DNA from: Verrucomicrobiota bacterium
GTDB taxonomy: Bacteria > Verrucomicrobiota > Verrucomicrobiia > Opitutales > UBA953
DNA length: 64,000 bases
Direction: 5' to 3'
Assembly: GCA_014193315.1 (NCBI GenBank)
Contig: BJHS01000003.1
Span: forward strand, 140,245-204,244
Within the stretch, counting starts at the first letter, position 1, and each line of letters begins with the position of its first letter. This document shows, one piece after another, positions 16,624 through 23,735 of the stretch. The position numbers were made by a program, and so were the translations under genes. A model generated the notes under the pieces. It had not been told where the DNA came from. It saw only the letters and a list, made by a program, of their open reading frames with translations, and did not search any database.

Positions 16624-17178
16624 ATGGGCTCCCGGTTCCGACCGTACCTGACGTTCTGGGGTGTCGCCCTTGTGGCGTTGCTGTCGGACATCTGGACCAA
16701 GTTGCTGGTGGTCCGGCACCTGCCTTTTAACACCTACTTCCCCGACGTCGAGGGGGCCGGGCCCATCCAGGTGTGGTCGCGTCTTTGGATCGTCCATGTC
16801 GGCAACAAGGGCGCGGCTTGGGGGCTTGGTTCGGATCACGACGTCCGCCCGTTCCTCGTCTTCCTCGCCTTGGTCGTGCTCGGGTTCGTCTGGCGCTGGC
16901 GGCGACCGCTCCTGCGCGAGCTGCACGGCGGGCAGTTCGCCTTCGGTCTCTTCGTCGGCGGCACCCTCGGCAATGTGCGTGACCGCGTCTGCGGCGACCA
17001 CGTCGTCGACTTCATCGACGTGCACCTGCCGTATTACCGCTTCCCCGCTTTCAACGTCGCGGATGCCTGCATCTGCGTTGGCGTCTTGCTCTACCTCCTC
17101 ATGTCCTATCGGCAGGACGCCGAGCGCCGCGCGGCGCTCCTCTCGCATGCCGGCGACGGTCCGCCGCCGAGTCCATGA
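16624..17178 (+). CDS. lspA: Lipoprotein signal peptidase
   Basis: A 184-residue inner-membrane aspartyl protease that removes signal peptides from diacylated prolipoproteins. It has about four helices, the NKGAAWG motif, the block GGTLGNVRDRVCGDHVVDFIDV, and FNVADACI; the VVDF and NVAD aspartates are the catalytic pair. ATG 16624 follows the DksA-like stop by seven bases. Several predicted lipoproteins in the window would be substrates. Its stop overlaps the next start in an ATGA. Confidence 0.93.
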   Translation: MGSRFRPYLTFWGVALVALLSDIWTKLLVVRHLPFNTYFPDVEGAGPIQVWSRLWIVHVGNKGAAWGLGSDHDVRPFLVFLALVVLGFVWRWRRPLLRELHGGQFAFGLFVGGTLGNVRDRVCGDHVVDFIDVHLPYYRFPAFNVADACICVGVLLYLLMSYRQDAERRAALLSHAGDGPPPSP

Positions 17179-17783
17179 GCGTACGGTTCGACGTCGCGGC
17201 CCACCCGGGCGCGCTCGCCTACCGGCTGCTGGCCGGACTCGTCGTCCCGCGCCCGATCGCCTTGGTGACGACGGTCGACGCCGCCGGGCGCCCGAACGCC
17301 GCGCCCTTCTCCTTTTTCAACGTCCTTGGCACCGAGCCGCCGATCGCCGGTTTCGCCCCGGCGGACCGGGATGACGGTACGCCGAAGGACACGACCGCCA
17401 ACCTGCTCGCCACCCGCGAATGCGTCATCCACCTGTGCGACGAGCCGCTGGCCGCGCGCATGGTCGAGTGCGCCCGCGGCTTGCCTCCGGGCGAGAGCGA
17501 GATCGCTCGGGCCGGCTTGACCACGCGCGCCGCCGAGCGCGTGCGGCCGCCGATCCTCGCGGAATGCCCCGTCGCCCTCGAGTGTCGCTTTCTCGATCAC
17601 CGTCGCTACGGCGAGAACCACCTGTTCGTGGTCGAGATCCTGCTGGCTCACGTCCGCGATGGGCTCGCCGATCCCGCGACTTGGAAGGTCGACCCCGCCT
17701 ATGCCCCGGTCGGGCGGATGCACAGCCCCGACGGGTACGTCCGGACGACCGACCGTTTCCGGCTCGAGTTCCCGCGGGACTGA
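17175..17783 (+). CDS. Flavin reductase-like domain protein
   Basis: A 202-residue protein of the FMN-binding flavin-reductase fold. The N-terminal signature is RLLAGLVVPRPIALVTTVDAAGRPNAAPFSFFNVLGTEPP, where the Arg-Pro-Ile and Ser-Phe-Phe residues contact flavin in the family. VIHLCDEPLAARMVECA and the central ECRFLDHRRYGENHLFVVEIL follow. It shares a four-base ATGA overlap with lspA, so expression is coupled. The electron donor and substrate are unknown. It ends one base before the convergent pseudouridine-synthase-like gene, with no terminator between them. Confidence 0.85.
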   Translation: MSVRFDVAAHPGALAYRLLAGLVVPRPIALVTTVDAAGRPNAAPFSFFNVLGTEPPIAGFAPADRDDGTPKDTTANLLATRECVIHLCDEPLAARMVECARGLPPGESEIARAGLTTRAAERVRPPILAECPVALECRFLDHRRYGENHLFVVEILLAHVRDGLADPATWKVDPAYAPVGRMHSPDGYVRTTDRFRLEFPRD

Positions 17784-18581
17784 TCAGAGCCCTTTCGACA
17801 GGCGCTTCACCACGGTCGCGAAGTCGTCCGGCCGCGGGGCCTCGACGGCGAACTTCACGCCCCCGACCACGCCTTCGACCCGCGCCAGGCGGAGCAGTAG
17901 CCCGCGGTGCAGCGGCTTATCCTCGCCCTTGTTCAGGCGGCCTTGGCGGGTGGTGTCGGTGAGGGTGACGCGGCCGGAGCGCCCGTACTTGAGCTCGCCG
18001 GCGATCCGCAGGCCGGCCTCGGCCGCATGGACGCGAATCTGGTCCCGCCGATGGTAAGGCGTGTGGGCCGTCCAGATGCGCCAACGGCCGCAGGCCAGTC
18101 CCGCCTCGAAGCGCGTGGTCGCGAGTTTGCCATGCTTGTGCGAGACGACCGCGCGTCGTTCGGCGTCGTCCATCGTCAACGGGAGGTCGCACAGGCCGCC
18201 CGCTTCGGGCGCCTCCTCGGTGCGGGCGATGAATTCGAAATGGAAGACGAAGGCGCCCGAGCCGAGGGCTTCGCGCCACGCGGCGAGGTTCGAGGCGCGG
18301 TCGGCCAGCAAGGCGAGGCCGGCAACCTCGGGTTCGGGGCCGAAGACCGCGCCCGGTTCCTTGAGCCCCAGGCGGACCATCTCCGCTTTCCCTTGTTCCA
18401 ATTGCAGGCGGAGCCCGCCCAGCAGGGTGGGGGCGTTATCCTGCCAAGGATGCTCGTCGAGCGCGACGCCCGCCGGTTTGTCGAGCACGACCCAGCCAGG
18501 GCCGGTCGCGATCACCGGGACCCGGACAGGCTCCTCGGCCAGTAGGCCGAGCGGGAAGCCGATCGAGGTGGGTGCATCCAT
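17784..18581 (-). CDS. RluA-family pseudouridine synthase-like protein lacking the catalytic Asp
   Basis: A 265-residue protein with the RluA-type fold but no S4 domain. Conserved parts are WVVLDKPAGVALDEHPW near the N-terminus and RRDQIRVHAAEAGLRIAGELKYG near residue 200. The central HRLDxxTSG motif, which holds the nucleophilic Asp, aligns with FGPEPEVAG: Asp is Glu and the preceding HRL is FGP. It may be inactive on RNA, use a changed mechanism, or act as an RNA-binding protein. ATG 18581 is preferred over TTG 18593. The rpsT terminator lies immediately upstream, so its promoter must be very close or it depends on read-through. Confidence 0.75.
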   Translation of the reverse strand: MDAPTSIGFPLGLLAEEPVRVPVIATGPGWVVLDKPAGVALDEHPWQDNAPTLLGGLRLQLEQGKAEMVRLGLKEPGAVFGPEPEVAGLALLADRASNLAAWREALGSGAFVFHFEFIARTEEAPEAGGLCDLPLTMDDAERRAVVSHKHGKLATTRFEAGLACGRWRIWTAHTPYHRRDQIRVHAAEAGLRIAGELKYGRSGRVTLTDTTRQGRLNKGEDKPLHRGLLLRLARVEGVVGGVKFAVEAPRPDDFATVVKRLSKGL

Positions 18582-18591
18582 TTCCGGGTAC

Positions 18592-18622
18592 AAAAAAACC
18601 CCGGCGCCTAGGCGACGGGGTT
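18592..18622 (-). terminator. Intrinsic terminator of rpsT
   Basis: On the minus strand a GC-rich hairpin (ACCCCGTCGCC / GGCGCCGGGGT) is followed by a run of seven T. It lies 20 bases after the rpsT stop and abuts the start of the pseudouridine-synthase-like gene. Confidence 0.85.
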
Positions 18623-18642
18623 GGTGAGGGTCTGCACCGGCA

Positions 18643-18888
18643 TCACTTCTTGGCGGCAGCGAGCTTCTTCGCCAGGCGCGCCTTCAGACGGTTCGCCTTG
18701 TTGCGATGAATCACTCCGGACTTGGCGGCCTTGTCGGCGGCCGAGGCGACCAGGGAGGCGGTGGCCTGCTTGGCTTCAGCGGTGAAATCCTTCACGAGGG
18801 ACTTGAGGCGGGTGCGGACGGACTTGTTGTGCTCGGCACGACGTGCCGTCTGGCGGATGCTCTTCTGGTTAGCTTTGATGTTGGCCAT
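18643..18888 (-). CDS. rpsT: 30S ribosomal protein bS20
   Basis: An 81-residue basic helical protein that binds 16S rRNA early in 30S assembly. The start MANIKANQKSIRQ, the RTRLKSLVKDF segment and the end VIHRNKANRLKARLAKKL match bS20 throughout, at near-standard length. No Shine-Dalgarno sequence precedes ATG 18888; a TTGACT hexamer at 18923-18928 (minus) could be a -35 element, but no good -10 was found. It is monocistronic, closed by a strong terminator. Confidence 0.97.
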   Translation of the reverse strand: MANIKANQKSIRQTARRAEHNKSVRTRLKSLVKDFTAEAKQATASLVASAADKAAKSGVIHRNKANRLKARLAKKLAAAKK

Positions 18889-18990
18889 GTGAAGGAGTAG
18901 GGAAGCCGTGGGGACCCCCGTTAGTCAACGCGGATTTAAGGGATTCGGGCGACGGGAGCCGCCCTCCGAGGGGGGTAGGCATTGTCCTGC

Positions 18991-19077
18991 TGGTGGAAGG
19001 GGTGGGATTCGAACCCACGAACAGCGAAGCTGAGAGGATTTACAGTCCCCGACCTTTAGCCACTTGGATACCCTTCC
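18991..19077 (-). tRNA. tRNA-Tyr (anticodon GTA)
   Basis: On the minus strand the gene begins GGAAGGG and ends CCCTTCC-A-CCA, giving a full seven-pair acceptor stem with the CCA encoded. The anticodon GTA is at 19041-19043 in the context CTGTAAA. A long variable arm marks it as a class II tRNA, as bacterial tRNA-Tyr is. The T loop GGTTCGAATCC is intact. Confidence 0.96.
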
Positions 19078-19093
19078 GGCCTGCAGGAAGGGC

Positions 19094-19123
19094 ATACTTG
19101 GCAGTCCGGTGGGCCTATGACAA
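19094..19123 (-). promoter_or_regulatory. Candidate promoter of tRNA-Tyr
   Basis: On the minus strand TTGTCA (19118-19123) and AAGTAT (19094-19099) are 18 bases apart. The -10-like hexamer ends 16 bases before the mature tRNA 5' end. The -35 is good and the -10 only fair. Confidence 0.4.
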
Positions 19124-19207
19124 GCGCTTTCCGCCCGCTGTTTGTGCGGAGGATTCGGCCCCCGTTTTACCCTTTAACTGGGGGGTAGTCCGGATAATAT
19201 CCTCACC

Positions 19208-19597
19208 ATGCCGCTGGCCCCGCTCATCGTCCTGATCGACGGGGATTGTCCGATGTGCCACTCCACGGCCATTTGGTTCGCCCGGCGTGATCCGGCGGCC
19301 CGGATGATTTTTGCGGCCAACCAAGGCGTGGTCGCACGTATCGCGGGTGAGCCTGCCGGGGGCGACACCCGCACCTTGGTGGTCTGGGACGGCTCCCGTC
19401 GGTTGGTTCGCTCCGGGGCGGCCTTGACCATGCTCCGGTCCCTCGGTGGCGGTTGGGCGCTCGCCGCCCGCGGCCTGGCCTGGATCCCCGCCGGCTGGCG
19501 GGATGCCTTTTACGATTTCATCGCCCGCCATCGCCGGCGACTCCCGGGGCAGGCCGCCGCCTGTACGCTCTTGAGCCCCCGACACTTGGCTGAGTAG
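19208..19597 (+). CDS. DCC family thiol-disulfide oxidoreductase-like protein (DUF393)
   Basis: A 129-residue DUF393 protein. The diagnostic start is LIDGDCPMCHS, with a redox-type CxxC at Cys14 and Cys17 directly after the Asp-Gly-Asp. The later DGSRRLVRSGAALTMLRSLGG and AFYDFIARHRRR segments are usual in the family. DCC proteins are thioredoxin-like and small, with poorly known partners. It is followed nine bases later by a small lipoprotein gene, and both may be transcribed together. No Shine-Dalgarno sequence is visible. Confidence 0.88.
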   Translation: MPLAPLIVLIDGDCPMCHSTAIWFARRDPAARMIFAANQGVVARIAGEPAGGDTRTLVVWDGSRRLVRSGAALTMLRSLGGGWALAARGLAWIPAGWRDAFYDFIARHRRRLPGQAAACTLLSPRHLAE

Positions 19598-19605
19598 TCT
19601 ACCGC

Positions 19606-19884
19606 ATGCCCACCCTTCGACTCAGCCTCCTCTTCGCCGCCGCCTGCCTGATGGGTTGCTCCTTGGTCGATGACAAGCGCCGCCACGCGGACACCGAGCG
19701 CATGATGGAGGAGGACGCGGCTGAGCGCCAAGCCCGCCTGAAGGGCGAGGGGAAGTTGCGCCCCAAGGAGTTCGAGGTGGTCTCGAATAAGATGGGCTGG
19801 ACGCGCACGGATGCCCGTGGCTTGCCGCCCCCGCCGACGACCGAGGAGCTGGAGAAGAAGGTCAAGGTGGCCGCCGGCAACTGA
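19606..19884 (+). CDS. Small predicted lipoprotein
   Basis: A 92-residue protein with a signal peptide and lipobox LMGC (Cys18), so it should be lipid-modified and processed by LspA. The mature part is charged, with an Arg/Glu-rich helix (RRHADTERMMEEDAAERQARLKGEG), then a KEFEVVSNKMGWTRTDARGLPPPP segment. No known family is recognised. It lies between the DCC gene and the permease genes, nine bases after the former. Confidence 0.65.
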   Translation: MPTLRLSLLFAAACLMGCSLVDDKRRHADTERMMEEDAAERQARLKGEGKLRPKEFEVVSNKMGWTRTDARGLPPPPTTEELEKKVKVAAGN

Positions 19885-19936
19885 ACTCCGCAGGCTTGCA
19901 AGCCTCCTCTGTCGTTCCACGCTGGCCTTGCCTCCG

Positions 19937-20866
19937 ATGCGTTACGGTTATATTTTCACGCGCTTGGCCGAGATGGTTCCGGTCCTTTTGATCGTCGTGG
20001 TGGCGACCTTCTTCCTCGCCCATGCCGTGCCGGGTGGTCCCTTCGAGAAAGATAAGCGGATGCCGGCCGAGGTGAAGAAGCGGCTCGAGGAATACTACGG
20101 CTTGGACAAGCCGCTTAGCGCTCAGCTCGTCACCTACGTCGGCAACCTCTGCAAGGGGGATCTCGGTCCCTCTCTCAAGTACCCGGGTTGGTCCGTCAAT
20201 GAGGTCATCGGCTCGCGGATCCCGGTCTCGATCCAGCTCGGCCTCAGCGCGCTGCTCATCGCGGTGCTCATCGGCATCCCGGTGGGCGTGCTCGCCGCGT
20301 CGCGACCTAACACGTGGCTTGATTGGGTGCCGATGGGGTTCACGTTATTGGGAATCTGCGTGCCCTCGTTCGTCCTCGGGCCGATCTTGGCCTTGGTCTT
20401 CGCGCTCGGGCTGGGTTGGTTCCCGCCTTGCGGTTGGGGCTCCCCGATCCACTTCGTGTTGCCCGCGCTGACTTTGGGTATCGTCACGGCCGCGCCGCTG
20501 GCACGTTTGACCCGCGGCAAGGTCATCGAAGCCGGCAACCAGGATTTCGTCCGCACCGCCCGCGCGAAAGGCCTCCCGGAACGCCGCGTCTGGTTCGTGC
20601 ACGCGCTCCGCAACGGCATCCTGCCCGTCGTGACCTACCTCGGGCCCGCCGCCGCTGGCTTGGTCTCCGGCTCCTTCGTGGTCGAGTCGCTGTTCGACGT
20701 CCCCGGGCTGGGGCGCCTTTTCGTCTCCTCGATCGTCAACCGCGACTTCACGTTGATCCTCGGCACGACTTTGGTCTACGCGTTGGCGTTGCTCATCCTT
20801 AACCTTGTGGCGGACCTCGCGAAGGCCGCCTTGGATCCGCGGATCGCCCGCGGGGGTACCCGATGA
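19937..20866 (+). CDS. Peptide/nickel-type ABC transporter permease, OppB-like
   Basis: A 309-residue inner-membrane permease with six predicted helices. The N-terminal part matches the OppB/DppB family: helix 1, AVPGGPFEKDKRMPAEVKKRLEEYYGLDKPL, then a periplasmic loop. The EAA coupling loop reads QDFVRTARAKGLPERRVWFVHALRNGILPVVT. Its stop overlaps the start of the OppC-like gene in ATGA. Substrates in this family are oligopeptides, but also nickel, sugars and others. No binding protein or ATPase lies nearby. ATG 19937 is used. Confidence 0.92.
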   Translation: MRYGYIFTRLAEMVPVLLIVVVATFFLAHAVPGGPFEKDKRMPAEVKKRLEEYYGLDKPLSAQLVTYVGNLCKGDLGPSLKYPGWSVNEVIGSRIPVSIQLGLSALLIAVLIGIPVGVLAASRPNTWLDWVPMGFTLLGICVPSFVLGPILALVFALGLGWFPPCGWGSPIHFVLPALTLGIVTAAPLARLTRGKVIEAGNQDFVRTARAKGLPERRVWFVHALRNGILPVVTYLGPAAAGLVSGSFVVESLFDVPGLGRLFVSSIVNRDFTLILGTTLVYALALLILNLVADLAKAALDPRIARGGTR

Positions 20867-21726
20867 GCGGGGCGGGTTCCAGCTTGGTGCCGACCGAGAC
20901 CGGCTGTCAGCGCTTCCGCAAGGACCCCGCGGCGTTCTGGGCGGGCTGGTTCCTGGTCGCCGTCGGCGTGGCCTGCCTGCTTTCGCCCTGGATCGCGCCT
21001 TACGATTACCAGAAGCAGGACCTCGCGCTTGGGGCCGTCGGGCCGGGGGCCGGCCATTGGTTGGGGACCGATACCTTGGGGCGCGATGTGCTGTCCCGTT
21101 TGCTGCAGGGCGGGGCGGTCTCGCTGGGGGTCGGCCTCGTCGCCACCGTCGTGGCCTTGTTAGTTGGGGTGCTCTATGGGGTCGTCGCCGGCCAGTCGGG
21201 CGGCCTCGTCGAACGTGCCATGATGCGCACGGTCGACATCCTGAGCACGCTGCCGCTCACCCTCATCGTCATCCTTTGCATGTTCGTGTTCGGGCAGAAT
21301 ATCTGGATGATCTTCCTGGCGGTTGGCGGCGTGTCCTGGCTGACCATGTCGCGCATCATCTGCACCGAAACCGTCGCCTTGAAGAATCGGCAGTTCGTCG
21401 AGGTTTCGGTCGCGCTCGGCCAGTCCAAGTTCGGGGTCTTCAAAAAACATTACCTCCCGAACCTCAACGGCATCATCGCCATCTACGCCACGTTGACGGT
21501 CCCTGGCGTGATGATGCTCGAGGCCTTCGTCAGCTTCCTCGGACTTGGCGTGCAGGCGCCGATGACCTCGTGGGGTCTCATGATCAAGGATGGGGCCGAC
21601 ATCATGGAGGAGTGCCCCTGGCTACTCATCGCCCCGTCGGTGGTCTTCGCGCTCACCCTGCTCTCGCTCAATTTCGTCGGCGATGGCCTGCGCGACGCCT
21701 TTGACCCGCGCTCGTCCAAGAAGTGA
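20863..21726 (+). CDS. Peptide/nickel-type ABC transporter permease, OppC-like
   Basis: A 287-residue permease pairing with the OppB-like protein. The family signature HWLGTDTLGRDVLSRLL follows the first helix, and the coupling loop is RQFVEVSVALGQSKFGVFKKHYLPN. It has five or six helices and the conserved end FVGDGLRDAFDPR. The start overlaps the OppB stop by four bases. The stop overlaps a possible GTG start of the next gene, so the three genes form one unit. Confidence 0.92.
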   Translation: MSGAGSSLVPTETGCQRFRKDPAAFWAGWFLVAVGVACLLSPWIAPYDYQKQDLALGAVGPGAGHWLGTDTLGRDVLSRLLQGGAVSLGVGLVATVVALLVGVLYGVVAGQSGGLVERAMMRTVDILSTLPLTLIVILCMFVFGQNIWMIFLAVGGVSWLTMSRIICTETVALKNRQFVEVSVALGQSKFGVFKKHYLPNLNGIIAIYATLTVPGVMMLEAFVSFLGLGVQAPMTSWGLMIKDGADIMEECPWLLIAPSVVFALTLLSLNFVGDGLRDAFDPRSSKK

Positions 21727-21728
21727 CG

Positions 21729-21992
21729 ATGCCGCTCCGCCGTTACATCGTGGTGAAGCCCGACGGCTCCGAGGGCGCGGAGTTCGAGGTCGACCTGCCG
21801 TCCGAGGTTCCGGATTTCACGCAGCACCCCGCCACCGGGGAGGCTTGCCGGCGCGTCTTGGAGTCCCCGTCGCTGACCATCCGCTATGGCGAAGGCGCCA
21901 TGAAGCAGTCGGTGAGCGACCAGCGGCTCGCCCGGGCGGGCTTCCAGCGACTCGAGAAGGACGGCAAGGGCGGCTGGACGAAGATCAACTAA
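21729..21992 (+). CDS. FmdB-like small protein without zinc-ribbon cysteines
   Basis: An 87-residue protein resembling FmdB-type regulators in layout. It has a short strand-rich start (MPLRRYIVVKPDGSEGAEFEVDLP), then HPATGEACRRVLESPS where FmdB has CPxCG...VRRxxS, and a charged tail. The CxxCG knuckle is replaced by HPATG and the first pair of cysteines is missing, so no zinc ribbon can form. ATG 21729 fits the MPxYxY-like family start better than GTG 21723, which overlaps the OppC stop. Assignment rests on pattern, not on a search. Confidence 0.6.
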   Translation: MPLRRYIVVKPDGSEGAEFEVDLPSEVPDFTQHPATGEACRRVLESPSLTIRYGEGAMKQSVSDQRLARAGFQRLEKDGKGGWTKIN

Positions 21993-22021
21993 GCGACAGG
22001 ACGATCGCGACCGAGCCAAAC

Positions 22022-22051
22022 GAAACACCCTGCCGGTGGGCAGGGTGTTTC
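22022..22051. terminator. Bidirectional intrinsic terminator
   Basis: A near-perfect stem (GAAACACCCTGCC / GGCAGGGTGTTTC, loop GGTG) lies between the convergent FmdB-like gene and rpsP. It has A-rich and T-rich outer arms. Confidence 0.75.
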
Positions 22052-22088
22052 GTCGTCAGGGTGGGGCGTTTCCGCCGTGGGGCTAGCT

Positions 22089-22355
22089 TCAGGCCTTGGC
22101 CGGCGTCGCGGCCGCCGCGCGGGCGCGCTTCACGAGCGACTTCGCGGTGTCCGAGGGCTGGGCGCCGAGCTTGATCCAGTGATCGACGCGCTCGACGTTG
22201 ATGTTGAGAGGGATGGCCTTGCCGCGGGCGGCAGGGTTGTAGTTGCCGAGGACTTCGACGAAGCGACCGTCGCGGCGGATGCTCTGTTCGGCGACGACGA
22301 GGCGGTAGGTAGGCTCGTTTTTGGTGCCGAAGCGTTGGAGGCGGATGCGTAGCAT
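22089..22355 (-). CDS. rpsP: 30S ribosomal protein bS16
   Basis: An 88-residue ribosomal protein. The start MLRIRLQRFGTKNEPTYRLVVAEQ and the block GRFVEVLGNYNP are diagnostic, followed by VDHWIKLGAQPSDTAKSLVKRA and a short Ala-rich tail. ATG 22355 is clear by homology; the extra upstream frame is not coding in character. In most bacteria rpsP heads rpsP-rimM-trmD-rplS. Here it lies after rplS, beyond a terminator, so it needs its own promoter, and rimM is absent. Confidence 0.97.
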   Translation of the reverse strand: MLRIRLQRFGTKNEPTYRLVVAEQSIRRDGRFVEVLGNYNPAARGKAIPLNINVERVDHWIKLGAQPSDTAKSLVKRARAAAATPAKA

Positions 22356-22465
22356 GTTGGGTGGGAAAAGAGGAAGGTGGAAAAACGCAGGTGGCGGGGG
22401 GCGAGTCAAGCCTTCCCCAGCCCTTGGGCGGTGATTTTTAGCTCAGTCACCGGCGGGCGTGACCA

Positions 22466-22486
22466 AATGACTCGCGATAAGTCATT
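22466..22486. repeat. Short inverted repeat upstream of rpsP
   Basis: AATGACT (22466-22472) and AGTCATT (22480-22486) form a perfect inverted repeat with a seven-base spacer, 110 bases upstream of rpsP in an AT-richer patch. Its size fits a dimeric regulator site, but chance is not excluded. Confidence 0.3.
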
Positions 22487-22551
22487 GTCTTGTAGCGGCT
22501 TGGCTTGTGTATTTCGGAAGTATGGTCCCTTGACCGGTGCGCTGAGGCACA

Positions 22552-22579
22552 AAAAACCCCGCCAGAAGGCGGGGTTTTT
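22552..22579 (-). terminator. Intrinsic terminator of the trmD-rplS operon
   Basis: A perfect stem AAAAACCCCGCC / GGCGGGGTTTTT with loop AGAA lies 21 bases after the rplS stop and separates it from rpsP. Confidence 0.85.
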
Positions 22580-22599
22580 GGAGGGTAACCAGCGAGGGC

Positions 22600-22986
22600 T
22601 TACTTGGCGGCGACTTCGGAGGGCTCGAAGCGCTTTTCCTTAACCTTGGTGGCCGACTTGCCCTGGCGATCACGGAGGTAGAAGAGGCGGGCGCGCATGA
22701 CCTGCGAGACGCGTTCGACCTCGATCTTCTCGATGTTCGGGGAGTGGACCGGGAAGGTGCGTTCGACGCCTTCGCCAAAGGACACCCGGCGGACGGTAAA
22801 GGTCGCGTGGATGCCGCCGCCCTTGCGCTGGATCACGATGCCAGAGAAAAGCTGGGTGCGCTCCTTGTCGCCTTCGCGAACCTTGGTGGAGACTTTGACG
22901 CCGTCACCGACCTTGAAAGCGTCGTGGCCACGGCTGGGCTTCAGCTGGCTTTGGGTGGCGAATTGAATGAGGGGATGGTTGCTCAT
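22600..22986 (-). CDS. rplS: 50S ribosomal protein bL19
   Basis: A 128-residue ribosomal protein at the 30S-50S interface. The core is [34 protein letters not shown], followed by [28 protein letters not shown] and [24 protein letters not shown] 22986 overlaps the trmD stop in ATGA, so translation is coupled, as expected for this ancient gene pair. A strong terminator follows. Confidence 0.97.
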   Translation of the reverse strand: MSNHPLIQFATQSQLKPSRGHDAFKVGDGVKVSTKVREGDKERTQLFSGIVIQRKGGGIHATFTVRRVSFGEGVERTFPVHSPNIEKIEVERVSQVMRARLFYLRDRQGKSATKVKEKRFEPSEVAAK

Positions 22987-23675
22987 GGCTGTGGTTCTTG
23001 GTCTTTTAGTAGGTCCGGTCTGCGTTGCTGAGTCTTCTCGATTTGCCTTTCCCGGCGCCATTTGTCGATTTCGGCGTGATTTCCTCCGAGGAGGACCGGG
23101 GGCACCTCGAGACCATCGTAAACGGCGGGTCGGGTGAACTGCGGAAAGGCGAGCAACTTGCCGTTGTAGCTGTCCCCCGTCAAGGAGTTTTCCTCCCCGA
23201 GTACCCCCGGAATCTGCCGGCCAAGGCAATCGACTAGGACGCAGGCCGGGAGGGTGCCGTTGGTCAGGACATAATCCCCGATGGAGACCTCCCGGGTCAC
23301 TTTCCGGTCCCGGAAGCGCTGGTCGATGCCCTCGTAGTGGCCAGAAACGAGGATTAGGTGGCTTTTTTTTGCTAATTCGCGGGCTAAGGCATTGGTCAGC
23401 TGCTCGCCGTCCGGGCAAAGGTAGACGACTTCGCACCCCGGGGTGGCCAGGGCGTCCACCGCGTCGAAGAGGGGTTGGCAGGTCATCAACATACCCGGCC
23501 CCCCGCCGTAGGGCATGTCGTCGACCTTACGGTGCTTATCCATGGAGAAGGCCCGGACGTCGTGGGCTTTGAACTGGATCAGGCCTTTATCGATGGCCTT
23601 GCCGATGACCGATTCCTGAAGGAACCCGTCGGCCATGCCGGGGAAGAGCGTGAGGAGATCGATGCGGATGGCCAC
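22983..23675 (-). CDS. trmD: tRNA (guanine-N1)-methyltransferase
   Basis: A 230-residue SPOUT methyltransferase that makes m1G37 in tRNAs and prevents frameshifting. It begins [14 protein letters not shown], followed by [24 protein letters not shown], the knot region [19 protein letters not shown], and [23 protein letters not shown] 23675 gives the typical N-terminus; TTG 23696 would add seven unlikely residues. The stop overlaps the rplS start. The usual upstream partners rpsP and rimM are not here. Confidence 0.96.
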   Translation of the reverse strand: MAIRIDLLTLFPGMADGFLQESVIGKAIDKGLIQFKAHDVRAFSMDKHRKVDDMPYGGGPGMLMTCQPLFDAVDALATPGCEVVYLCPDGEQLTNALARELAKKSHLILVSGHYEGIDQRFRDRKVTREVSIGDYVLTNGTLPACVLVDCLGRQIPGVLGEENSLTGDSYNGKLLAFPQFTRPAVYDGLEVPPVLLGGNHAEIDKWRRERQIEKTQQRRPDLLKDQEPQP

Positions 23676-23735
23676 GGGAGGAGGTCGCCCATCCAACGGG
23701 GGGAGGGGCGTGAGGGCAAGCCGTCGGTGCGGGAC

